NCBI GenBank assembly: GCA_022606135.1
Contig: JABYQN010000003.1
Coordinates: 2,852,001 to 2,916,000 of the forward strand
Source: Fomes fomentarius
Lineage: Eukaryota > Basidiomycota > Agaricomycetes > Polyporales > Polyporaceae
DNA length: 64,000 bases
Direction of reading: 5' to 3'
In this document: one piece after another, positions 9,810-19,679 of the stretch
Layout: every line of letters starts with the position of its first letter
Position numbering within the stretch: the stretch's first letter is position 1
Notes under the pieces: model-generated
What the model saw: the letters and a program-made list of their open reading frames with translations, nothing else
Database searches by the model: none
What the model was told of the DNA's origin: nothing
Position numbers and translations under genes: made by a program

Positions 9810-10325
9810 TGTTACACTCTCGCGTGACTATTAACTTTCTACTTGAGTTGTAACCCTGGTTCCTTATGACCTTGCTAGTCCGATTGATCCTTATATGAAG
9901 GAGATCTTGAAGTTAGTCTGAGAGAGCAAGTGATAACTTGCTAGAGTATAGCCTGTGTTATTCGCAAAGACACTAAAGCTTGGGGAGTTTGCTCTGATAC
10001 ACCCTCCCCTTATATACATGTAAGGAGACTGCGGAAATCTAACAGTGAACTGCGTATTAGTAAGGCTTTACTGCTGCACAGTCAATCTGACTAACTGCGC
10101 AGCCATCCTGACTCACTGCACAGTCGCAATGACAGACTGCACAGTCAAGTTGACTAATCAGGAGGAGTATGCGCAGTCTAGTTGACTAAGTCCGTAGTCC
10201 TGACTGACTACTACTGGATGACCATACAACAGAAGAAATCCTGATACTAAAAGTACAGTAATCGAATACCATAATCCTAGTTGCATAGTTAACCACTAGT
10301 ATCACTTATTTATCAAATTGTAACA
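9810..10325 (-). repeat. Solo LTR, inverted, with 5-bp target duplication CGGGG
   Basis: The reverse complement of the retroelement LTR, 516 bp. CGGGG is present just before (9805-9809) and just after it (10326-10330), so its integration borders are intact and it arose by LTR-LTR recombination of a complete insertion. It faces the 3' LTR across an 87-bp spacer, which gives a large inverted repeat. Confidence 0.93.
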
Positions 10326-10330
10326 CGGGG

Positions 10331-10955
10331 CTTAAGCCCCAAACATTGTTTATCTCCAGACTACACATGGTCTCCCTGGCTCATATTTTTTAGACCACGC
10401 CTATGCGGCCGGCTTAAGCCCATCACTCGAAATACAATCTGAGTCTACACGCAATGCAACGGTTGGCTGTGTAGTCAACAAGACGACATTAGTCAACGTT
10501 GACCCACGGTCGACCCGCACAACACTGCCTGGCACCCTTCCCGCTCTTTCCGTCGCTATCCCTGGCGTTGGTCTCCTGTAGGTATTTAAGCTGTGGTACT
10601 GTACACTCAGAAAAAAGGACAGTTTTTCCCCCGTATCCGACTCTCGACCTTCGTACTGTGCCTTTCAACTCTCGACTCTCAACTTCCGGCTCTCGACTAC
10701 TCGAGCTCTCTCCATCTATCCTCGACACTCGATTCACACCCTATGGACCCTCGGCATCGACTCTCAACATCATCAGTAACATTCACATTCGACACTTTGC
10801 TATTTGACTCCCGGTACTGTCCCAGGCGTTCCAACGCTATCCTACACCACTCCCCTCTCCATCTCACCCACCCGGCTCCCCTTGTGTCTGCACGACCGGA
10901 CTCTCGCACCTTCTGACCTACTGCACACACCCGCATTACAGGTCTATCAACAGCA
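10331..10955 (+). other. Pyrimidine-rich LTR- or promoter-like stretch, no gene
   Basis: It holds TATTTAAG at about 10581, then C/T-rich DNA with many CTCTCGAC-type repeats, as seen in fungal LTR U5 or promoter regions. GGGGCTTAAGCCCC at 10327-10340 is a perfect palindrome. No coding homology; borders as an element could not be set. Confidence 0.4.
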
Positions 10956-11533
10956 TGTTGGAATTACTATGGACTATGGACTATAGACGCGCATTAGGCG
11001 CTTATGGGCACAGCATTTTCTTTGGCTATGTTTCCTTCCTACCCAATATGGTATACTCAATACTGTACTTATATGGTTATCTATTCTCACTTTGTCCAGT
11101 CCATTCCGGTGCGTTCTACACTGCTCCAGATAGTTCTAGATAGTCTTGGATGTGTCCATGTGACCATCTCTAGTACTTTCTACACCTTTCTCTTTGTTCT
11201 GTCTGAGTCATCGCTCCACCTTTCTTACTCAGCGTTGGTTCACTCTGACTCAGACATATCACATGCTCTCCTTTCTGTCGCTTACTCATGCAGCTCCTGT
11301 ACAGTATATAAGGAGGGACTTTCAGGGCTTTGTCTCCTCAGTCTTTGCTCACTGACTGAGGAGTAAGTACTTCGTTCTACTATATGCTTTATGCTCTTAC
11401 TTACTTGGTACCTATAGCTTGTCTGTCTGCGTGTCTACTAGGTACTTATCCCTTTATGATTATAGTCTTTGCTCACTGACTGAGGACTCGTCTGTCTGCG
11501 TGTCTACTAGTCGTTGCGACTCTTGCCTTCACA
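10956..11533 (+). repeat. Candidate solo LTR, perhaps Ty1/copia type
   Basis: It starts TGTTGGAATTACTATGGAC, a start like those of copia-type LTRs, and has TATATAAGG at 11305-11313. Downstream, two 21-22 bp blocks recur: GTCTTTGCTCACTGACTGAG at 11341 and 11465, and GTCTGTCTGCGTGTCTACTA at 11421 and 11490. The right end is uncertain, no target duplication was found, and it abuts the splice acceptor of the truncated acetyltransferase gene. Confidence 0.5.
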
Positions 11534-11534
11534 G

Positions 11535-12451
11535 GTTCAGACTTCATCACGGCACGCCCACCGCGATGATGTGCGACCGTGTCCTCGACCTCATTGCTGC
11601 CAAGGACTTTGCGTCCTCCGCGTCCTCCCCCTTGCACTCCACCACGGCTGGCGGGGCTCTCCCTGAGCCGCGCAATTGGAACATCACGCAGGAGACACAA
11701 CACGTTATCGACGCTGCGGCGGAGGCAGCCGTCAAGCTCATAAACTCGCAGACCCTCAACGTCGTGCGCACGCCGTACGGCAAGGCCACGATCAAGACCT
11801 TCGGCCTCTTGCCGGATGGGTGGACGCAGATGGTCATCCAGCTCACGTACACACAGCTGCTCCGGAAGAAAGGCCTCCAGAGGCAGGGCAAGTTCTTCAA
11901 GGGCCGCACGGAGGCGATCCGGACGCATGGGTCTCAAGCATGGACGATGGGAGTGCGGGCACGCAGACACGGATCGAGCTCCTGCGCAATGCGCTGAAGA
12001 GGCATGGTACGGACACGCATGCGGCGGGGAATGTGCGTAGGGTCGACCGCCACCTCCTCGGTGCGTATGCCTCATTCGTTTCCTTCTCTCATGCACTCCT
12101 GAACACTCTCACTAACATCTTGCACAAACAGGCCTGAAGCTGTCGGTGAAAGAGGGCAAGCAGTTGCCCAAGGTGTTCTCACACCCACTCGTGAAGCACT
12201 CAAGCTACTGGGTGCTCAGCACATCCGCAATTTACTCCAAGAACTTCAGGCCGTACGGCTGGGGCGAGGTCGTCCCCGATGGCTTTGGTGTGGCGTACGT
12301 TGTGGGCTTTGACGACTTCCTGCAGTTCACCGTCACCTTGCGCACGGAGATGCCAAACTCCGAGTTCTGCGAGGAGCTTCAGCACGCGGCGGGTGACATG
12401 TATGACTTGCTCGCGAGCCAGAGCCAGGGTGTGGGGAAGGCAAAGCTGTAA
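11535..12451 (+). pseudogene. Carnitine/choline acyltransferase, C-terminal remnant
   Basis: It encodes the last third of a carnitine acetyltransferase, the enzyme that moves acetyl groups between CoA and carnitine in mitochondria, peroxisomes or cytosol. Visible: HHGTPTAMMCDRVLDLI at the start, YGKATIKTFGLLPDGW, QLTYTQLL, FFKGRTEAIRT, SMDDGSAGTQTRIELL, the Ser-Thr-Ser motif VLSTSA and YVVGFDDFL. The part with the catalytic His is absent: sequence begins right at an acceptor (TTCACAG, 11534) and LTR-like DNA lies upstream. Compared with the family, about nine residues are missing before FFKGRTEAIRT, and a second small deletion shifts the frame before AWVSSMDD. An intact GT-AG intron lies at about 12063-12131. 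TAA 12449-12451. Confidence 0.85.
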
Positions 12452-12879
12452 GGACACCAACGTGTCAACCAACTGATTATTGTGCGTGATATAGGGCTAT
12501 TGCGGTGACAATATGTGGCTGGCCTGCCACACATGTAGATCTGCCAAGGGACAGGACGACGGAATAGTGTACCATTTCAGTAGACCGCAGAACAAATGGA
12601 ATACATTACCTTCCCCTGCTTAATAGCTTCATACTAGGAGAACGGCTTCTTCTATGCTTCAATATGTCTGTTAGCTACTACGCGTATCATGACAATGAGG
12701 AAGGAGACTGGCCAGGAGATACAAATGCAGGTTAGGATATATGCTGTGTACGTACATAGTAGGATCAAGGGGGATGGGGGGATGCGCTAACTAACAACAC
12801 AGACATCGACTTCGGAGCTCTGAAATACTAGGATTGATTAACGTGAGGGGGTGCACAACCGCAACGCACAGAAGGGAAA
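12452..12879. other. Spacer between convergent gene remnants
   Basis: No coding homology. It contains the 3' flanks of the acetyltransferase remnant and of the opposite RhoGEF remnant, with a G-rich stretch near 12770-12920. Confidence 0.5.
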
Positions 12880-13527
12880 CTACCTAGATAGGGGGAAGGC
12901 AGGGGGTGGGGGTACCAGGGAAGGGAGGAGGCGGGATGGGTGCAGGAGGCAGAGACAGAGGCTAGGCAGTGTGGTGCGGCGAAAGAAGGGTGGACGTAGT
13001 GCGGTCATCAGTACGAACGAACGGACAAACAAACAAATGAACAATAATAGATGGAAGAGGGGGATGCAAGTAATATACAACAACACCGTCGTCGCGCCAT
13101 GAACGCCATCTCCACTGCCTCGCCCACTATTGCCCATGCATCGCCGCACGCACTGTGTCATCTGCAGGCGCATGATGCAGTCGTCTGACACCATGAGGAT
13201 CTCGTCCTGCCCAACGCCCTGCGGTGGTCGAGGCATGTACGGGTTCGGGTAGCCCACAGGCGCGCCCGGTATGGGTGCTAGAGGTGCGCCACCGTATCCA
13301 TTCGAGCTTAATGACGCGTGCGAGTCGCCATATGGGCTGTAGCTGTAGCCCTGCTGGTACAGGCTGTAGTAGTTCTGTGCAGAGTTCGTGGTAGATGGAG
13401 GCGTGTCTGCAAAGAGACAGCGAAGGTTGTTGCTTGTGACATCGAACCGGTCTCGACGTGCCGGATCTCCACAAACGTTGGCTCAAATGCGAGAACATAT
13501 GAATAGTGTAACGCTGGGGGAGAGGGA
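12880..13527 (-). pseudogene. Rom2-like RhoGEF, CNH-domain C-terminal remnant
   Basis: Reading leftward from an acceptor at about 13527: YVLAFEPTFVEIRHVETG, the last strands of a citron-homology (CNH) domain; then, in a shifted frame, NNLRCLFADTPPST; then a Tyr/Gly/Pro-rich tail and DEILMVSDD. This is the C-terminus of Rom1/Rom2-type GEFs, which activate Rho1 in the cell-wall integrity pathway. The DH and PH domains and most of CNH are missing. About 10 bp appear deleted after TGSMSQ, which breaks the frame. The normal stop may be lost, because the tail frame runs on to about 12880. It converges on the acetyltransferase remnant, probably the ancestral neighbour. Confidence 0.75.
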
Positions 13528-13592
13528 GAGTCAGTTTGGGGAAAGGTGCTCAAAGGTGAGTCCCCTATGTACCAAAGCCTGTTGGTGAGCCC

Positions 13593-14231
13593 TCCCAATA
13601 TACCCTCCAAGCGCGCTATCTGACCATGCTCTACCCAGATCTACTCACCAAGCTCTACTCTACCATCGAAGCCCATCTGCAGAATAAGGAGACACCGCCA
13701 GATGTGCTTCACGATGACCCCTCGACCGCAACACCCGTCATCACCTCCGCTCACTCAGGCTCTGGGGACACAGAAGCGTTCGTGCATGCTGTCAGGACAT
13801 GGCCTCTGTTCCCCGACACAATCCCCGTGCTGACTACACTCTCCAAGCATTTCAAGCTCATCATCCTTTCCAACATCGACCGCTCTATGATCGCCAAGAC
13901 GCGACAGCTCCTCGAAGCCTCAGGGTCCTTCGCGTTCGACGCGGTGTACACTGTGCAGGATGCGGGCGCGTACAAGCCCGACCCCGCGATGCTCACGTAC
14001 ATGCTCGGGCACCTGAAGGACAAGTTCGGAATCGTGCAGGACGAGGTGCTTATGACGGCACAGAGCGTGTTCCATGATATCGTGCCGGTGAAGGGCAGGG
14101 GCATCGCGACAGCGTGGATTGATTGGCCCAGGGCAATTGTGCGTCCAGAGAATGTGACAGGCGACGAGGTGTTGTTTGTGTTCCCGACGCTAGGCACGAT
14201 GGCGGAGGCGGTCGAGAAGACGAGTGCGTGA
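13593..14231 (+). pseudogene. Haloacid-dehalogenase-like hydrolase lacking its N-terminus
   Basis: Type II HAD family, which remove halogen or phosphate through an aspartyl intermediate. Homology starts near codons for TLQARYLTMLYPDLL and runs to TGA 14229-14231. Motif II is visible as LIILSNIDRS, the motif III lysine as AYKPDP, and a late segment as VFHDIVP. The first 40-60 residues with the nucleophile motif (DVYGTL-like) are absent: an in-frame TGA lies shortly upstream and the RhoGEF remnant begins just beyond. ATG 13626 could still start a 201-codon ORF, but without the nucleophile it should be inactive. A more decayed inverted copy is at 55.6-56.3 kb. Confidence 0.8.
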
Positions 14232-15072
14232 TATGAGCTTGACGAGGGGGAAACTTTGTATGATATTGCAACTTGTGCAGCAGACCGCATCGCTATGTTA
14301 TCGGCGCCGCCCACGAGCAACATATCTGAGTAGGCCTGTAATGTGTCTATGTCTGAGCATTTTGTTGACCGCGAGCGCTGCATGAGCGGGTTGGGCAGCT
14401 TCTATTTCCCACTCTACAAAATCAGCTATATGGATGCCCATGCCTTGTCGTACGAACAGGCGACTCCATCCATACCTGAAACTCTTCCCTGCTCTTCCCT
14501 CAATATACCATGGACAGTCTTGCGACTCTCATTGCCCTCGTAGCTTTCGTCTCCATGTACTTGGTTTACCGCTCACTCCATGCTCCTTGGCCCTCGGCCC
14601 CACTCCCTCCCGGTCCGAAACCTCTTCCTCTAATTGGAAACCTCCTTGTTCTCCCTGTGTCCCGCCCATGGGCGACGTTCTCGAAGTGGGGTGATATATA
14701 TGGTCTGTCTCCCGATCTCTGCTCGTTCGCTCCATCAGGCAGCTGATTGTACCCCTACCAGGTAGGATTGTTCATGTCAATGCTCTCGGCCAGAGCATCG
14801 TCATCCTGAATGATCCCAAGTACACCGTTGACATGCTTGACAAGAAGAGTCTGCTCTATAGTGATTGTCCCACACTCATCATGGGTGGCCAGATCGTTGG
14901 ATGGGAGGAAGGTCCTGCCCTCAGTCCCTTCTGTGACCGTTGGTCCGAGTGCCTCATGAGCCATTTCATGGACACCAAGGCCAAGGTCGATGCTTTCAAT
15001 CATGTTATTCAGGAAGAGACGAATGTCTTACTCAAGCAATTCCTTCTTGACTCCTCGAATTGGGTCCAACAT

Positions 15073-15420
15073 CAGTACTTCCGGCAATTCCTTAATGAAC
15101 TTACAGTCTTAATGGGTCTTATGACACGTCTAGGTGGCGGATACATCAGCGAATATCTATGACACCCCTTCATCAAAATTGCTCAGATTTAGTATGACTG
15201 TTTATTGCTTCTAAACGAAGAATCCGACAAACTTTCACATAGAACAAAACGGAACTGAATGTGCTATGCCCCGAGCGCGAGTGAGCTGAGGAGGAGGTCA
15301 TAGCAGCCACCGTGGCAGTGCAGAGGCGCCCACGGGCTTACGGCCTTACATTGTCCTTAGGCGTCTTAATAGCCCTATTAAGGACTATTAAGGACTATTA
15401 AGGAATTTCCGCAAGTACTG
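15073..15420. mobile_element. MITE-like element 1 in P450 exon (348 bp)
   Basis: The ends are inverted: CAGTACTTCCGGCAATTCC at the left matches the complement of the right end GGAATTTCCGCAAGTACTG with two mismatches over 24 bp. Similarity extends inward to about 70 bp through a CCTTAATAGT-type subrepeat, present three times in tandem at the right. AT flanks both sides, and removal with one AT joins CAAC-AT-GAAC in frame. Not coding. No superfamily can be assigned. Confidence 0.8.
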
Positions 15421-15436
15421 ATGAACACGTCCGTAG

Positions 15437-15975
15437 CACGACAGGCGCTGACCAAGAAACGGCTGCCAGAAATTGCAGGATAAACCCAGTCGAACGTGGC
15501 CTTCGGCGAAGATATAGCCAACATTTCTGAGTCCCTCAAATGTCTCTTTTGCAGGATATTTGTGTAAGATTTCAGTCAACCCAAAAGGAAACCTCAGGAG
15601 TGAGATAACGTGCAACCTAGAATGGATGAGAAAGGAAACCTACCAAAGGGCTGTAAAGGAGCCCTCCCAAATGTCACCTTTATGGAAACAGGTCACCTAT
15701 ATGGTGTTTTCAGACTTCCTTACCTCATGTTAGCTGACCTTCTATGGGTCCGATTACCAGTTGTACCAAACGTGACCCATCAGGAGCCTTTCTTCGTGCC
15801 GAAAATGACTCTCTGTAATCTCTCCTTTGTTGCCACTGATAATTACATCGAAATTCCAAGAGAATGAAAACTAGAATGTGGCATGATATACACCTTGAAT
15901 CTCCACTGAAGGCCACGTTCGACTGGATTTATCCTACAATTCCTGGCAGCCGCTTCTCAGTCAGCGCCTGTCGTG
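15437..15975. mobile_element. MITE-like element 2 in P450 exon (539 bp)
   Basis: Ends CACGACAGGCGCTGAC and GTCAGCGCCTGTCGTG form terminal inverted repeats of about 68 bp with a few mismatches. TAG is duplicated on both sides; removal with one TAG restores the exon end CGTAG before a GTACGC donor. A 3-bp duplication and CAC-start fit CACTA-like or PIF-like elements, but that is only a guess. The interior has no recognised transposase. Confidence 0.82.
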
Positions 15976-17662
15976 TAGGTACGCTCCCTCCGCCTTCCTG
16001 TACTAATGCGCCCCGTGTCCTCATGTCTGCCGCCCATAGCTTTGCCGGTGATATCGTCCTACAACTCGCCTACGGATATAGGGCGTCTGACCCGAGTGGA
16101 AAGGAGCTCGTCAAGCTCGTTGATGACGCAATGTACGGCTTTTCCGAAACCACCAAACCCAACGCGTTCCTCGTGGACATCTTCCCCATTCGTCAGTCCT
16201 CTCACTCATTAGTTACTAGCTACTAAGTGTTCCGTTTATCAAGTGCGGTATGTGCCTTCGTGGTTTCCTGGCGCATCATGGAAACATAAGGCAAAGGAGT
16301 ACCGCGACTACCTCGAGGAGATGCTGCGCGCGCCCTTTGAGCTTGTCAAACAGCAGATGGTACGCATCTGACGTCCAGCTTCTATGTGAATAACGCCTGC
16401 TGATCCGTTGCTCAGACTGCTGGTCTGGCGCGACCATCCTTTACGCAGAGCCATCTTGAAGGACAGAAGCATTCCTCCCAACAAGAACGGATCATCCAGT
16501 GGGCTGCTGCAGGGATCTATAGTGGTAAGTATTCCCCTTCCTCTCAACAAGAGCTGCCTCGACTGACTGACTATGTATTGTGAATGTAGGTGGTGCGGAC
16601 ACCGTCTGTGTTTATTCTTGACCTATGCTCTTCACGTATTGATCCTAGTCGTCAGACCGTGGCAGGCATCGAGGCCTTCATGCTCGCTATCACGCGTCAC
16701 ACTGACGAGCAGAGGAAAGCGCAGGCGGAACTCGACGTTGTAGTCGGACGCGACCACCTGCCGACGCTTGCCGACCGCAAGCGGCTACCGTATTGCGAGG
16801 GACTCTATCTTGAAATTATACGCCGCTATACTTTTGGGCCTCTCGGTGAGCATCACGAGTATCGCCTCTACGTACATCTAAGAGACGGCTGTCTTGTAGG
16901 ACTCGCGCATGTCGTGCGCGAGGATGACATCCACGACGGATTTTTTAAACCCAAAGGGTCGATAGTCATACCCAACAACTGGTAGGTCTCGAAATTCTCT
17001 TCCTGCCCGACTTCATACTTCGGTTTCAACTCGTTTCTTGACTGTCACTCGTAGGCGATACTATCAAGATCCTAACACGTACCCCAACCCGGCCGCATTC
17101 TCTCCCGAACGCTTCATCGGCCCAGGGAAGCAGTTCGACCCACGCAAGTACCTCTTCGGCTACGGACGCCGGTGAGTAGCCAATATACATTATCAAACAT
17201 TATCTCTTCTCCCTTCTCGTACATGTCGGGCACTGACCTCTCCTCCCCCGCCCCGTCGGATTACAGGATTTGTCCAGGTACGGCTCTGCACCGCTCATCA
17301 GGAGAGACGAGCTTCTGACCTGGTATCGGGTGTTACATAGGCATCCACCTCGCCGATGCGTCCATGTGGCTCGCATGCGTGTCTATCCTCGCCGTGTTCG
17401 ACATCGTGCCGCCCACTACGAAGGATGGCAAGCCCGTCATTCCCGCGGGCGAGTTCCAGGACGGAGGCATCAGGTGCGTCTTCTGCCCATTCCTCTTCGT
17501 ACTATGCACCCGTGTCTACAGAAATCCTGACACGCACACACACACTCTCTTTCTTGCCCTGCGGTGCGTATGTGCAGCCATCCGGAGCCATTCGAGTGTG
17601 GTATCACCCCGCGCACTCCGGGAACGGAGGCCCTGGTCCGTGCGCTCTCGGGCAATCTCTAG

Positions 17663-18112
17663 GTTCTAGGACCAATTTGCTAGCATGCAGTGGAACGTTA
17701 TTGCTGTACTCTTCAGGTAGTTTTCGTCTCAGTGTCAGTGTACGATTGTTGTTGCATCGTTTCATGAACCTCTTTAGTAGCTGTGCAATCGATCAGTAAA
17801 TATGTGCACGCTAGACTTATAACTAGGTCCGTAGGACTGAGGTGGGCCTGTGGCACTTCAGTTCAGCACTGCCTCACCGGAGTCGCAGTGGCGTCGTGAG
17901 TGTTCTCTGTCCATGGCTTGATTATTGAGCCACCATGATCTATTTACAGGATGCAATGCAATCTAGTACGACTCAGAATAGAAAGATAAGTAGTATCGCG
18001 AATTTGTAGGTACCAAGGAGAGTGTGACCGACGCGACGGTCACGCCGGTGGTGACGTGGAAAGCGCGTCGCGTCGCGTCAGATCAATCCTGTTCCACTTC
18101 GCCACTTCTGAC
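17663..18112. other. Spacer before the first copy of the duplicated gene
   Basis: No coding homology. Near its right end is the hairpin-like GTGACCGACGCGACGGTCAC and a GC-rich segment GTGGAAAGCGC that recurs upstream of the second copy at about 21047, so the duplication included the promoter. Confidence 0.5.
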
Positions 18113-18908
18113 ATGGCACAACCACAACCCACCAAACGGCAGCCCCTCAACATGCGCCGAGATGTTCTTTTTGCTCCAAGTGATGGCAAGACGTACAAAT
18201 ATCCCGAGGTATGTTCTCAAAACCCATGTCCATTCTCTGAGGCCACCCGTTCACCGGAGACAGGACGAGGAACGCGTCTTTGCACAACAACCAATTGAGG
18301 GACCCAGTCTACCTGCCAAGTACCTCATCCCTTCCCCCACCGCTGCACTGCAGCCTCCAGTAATGAGGTTCGGATGGCGACTGGGACACGACAAGCTCAT
18401 GGACCTCGTCCGGCGCCACTTCCCCAATTCAATCGTGCGTTGTATGGGCCCGCCTAATACAGCGCTGTTAGAGGAGGACGCCATCGAGTTCGACTACCCC
18501 CCGAAAAGTGGGAGGAGATCAACGACAACATTCTGCAGACAATCTGTGGGCCGGGGTTCGTCGTCGAGATCTGCGAGCTTCTCGCCATCCCCTCCAAGTG
18601 GGAGGAGATGGTTGATGTAATTCCACTATACGACAGCCAGCTCAATGACTAGTTTGGCTTGACGATTGGGACGAACTACCTCGGGATCCCTGACGCGGAC
18701 AAGATCGCCGAGCTACAGCGTCTCATTGACACCGTCGAGCCTGACGTCCGTCCGATGTGGTATCTCGACCACGTCGACTGGCGTTGGCGTCGGGTAGTTC
18801 CTCCTCAGAGCAAGAAGAGTGAGTGATGTGTACCTGCTTGTGCTATAGTCCTGCTGCTGATGACGCTACCCTGCAGGCACGCGTACCACGAAAGTTGTGC
18901 GGAAGTAA
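18113..18908 (+). pseudogene. Copy A of duplicated unknown gene, broken
   Basis: Diverged copy of the gene at 21134-21937: same start (MAQP), same first exon ending TYKYPE, same body (PSLPAKYLI, FGWRLGHDKLMDLVRR, GLTIGTNYLGIPDADKIAE, MWYLDHVDWRWRR) and same last exon TRTTKVVRK. Four lesions against copy B: the intron-1 acceptor is lost by a 3-bp deletion (CACC-GGAG against CACCAGTGGAG); one C is missing in a C run near 18500, shifting the frame; TAG replaces a Glu codon near 18650; and a run of 16 G follows the stop. Family unknown. Confidence 0.8.
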
Positions 18909-19679
18909 GGGGGGGGGGGGGGGGTCAAGTCTACTAGCCCGTCTCTGTTTTCTCTAATGATGATGGTCTCTCTTTGATTTGTCCGCGCTATGGTTCCCTG
19001 TACATGGTGTACACTATGTTCTGCAATCCACTGGTCCCGACTACTTCGGAATTGTATGTTGTCGATCTCGCCCGACATTGTCCACGTGCTGTCTGGGTTA
19101 CCTTCTCTGTGACGTGCGGTTCGTACGAGGGTGAAGCTGGGTCTGCCCATCCCAAGTTGTAATACCGGCGGTGTAACATTCGATTGCTATTGCGACTCTA
19201 TGCTTCCAATTTCCCACTTTAGCCCGTGGATATGTACTACAGTGTCACCTCCAAGTTCTGGAGATCCAAACTACAATCGATAGCTTCATAGACTAATTAT
19301 GTACTATCTGTACTATCTCGATAAGTTGCGCGGCAGAAAGTAGTCTCCATTGACTTTTTTACGGCAGCAAACTTCAGAGCGAAGCGAAGCACCGTGACGT
19401 TGCATGACAAAGTGAGGTCTGAGAGATACCGAGCCTAGCGGCTTGAACTTGCTTACACGGACCTAACCCAAGATATTGTCGTTCCAGGTAGCATGCATGA
19501 TATACAAGTCATCGGCGGGTTTCAAACATCATATGCTGGGACACTGGTATACAATCATACAGTTCAACTTCGTGTACGTACAGACACCTGTTATGAGTAC
19601 TTACTCATAACTGACACCATTGCTACGCTGCCTATCGCTAAGTCTTAGGTGGAAAGGGGAAGCGATCCTCGTTGGTGTC
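18909..19679. other. 3' flank of copy A and spacer; 16-G run
   Basis: Starts with 16 consecutive G (18909-18924) directly after the TAA of copy A. The next 250 bp still resemble the flank downstream of copy B. No gene. Confidence 0.6.

Larger units (their letters stand above)
14510..17662 (+). pseudogene. Cytochrome P450 monooxygenase, interrupted by two inserted elements
   Basis: A microsomal heme monooxygenase with an N-terminal hydrophobic anchor (about residues 3-20) and the proline hinge PPGPKPLPLIGN. About ten short GT-AG introns can be placed. Other landmarks: WSE at the C-helix, LAYGY, an I-helix region split by a 52-bp intron (GADT|TVAGIE), YLEIIRRY for the K-helix ExxR position, SPERFIGPG, and the heme loop FGYGRRICPG with the cysteine ligand (about 17150-17280). 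It resembles clans expanded in polypores such as CYP512/CYP5144; the family is not certain. The exon ending NWVQH holds two inserted elements (15073-15420 and 15437-15975). Without them the exon reads on as EHVR, splices, and continues SFAGDIVLQLAYGY. I see no other clear lesion. Confidence 0.85.

Noticed and set aside
10956..11533. Target-site duplication for the copia-like LTR
   Set aside because: CAGCA before it and CAGGT after it agree only in three bases; not accepted.
16590..16680. Apparent stops in the P450 I-helix region taken as lesions
   Set aside because: A 52-bp GT-AG intron (GTCTGT to GTCAG) removes them and joins GADT to TVAGIE in frame.
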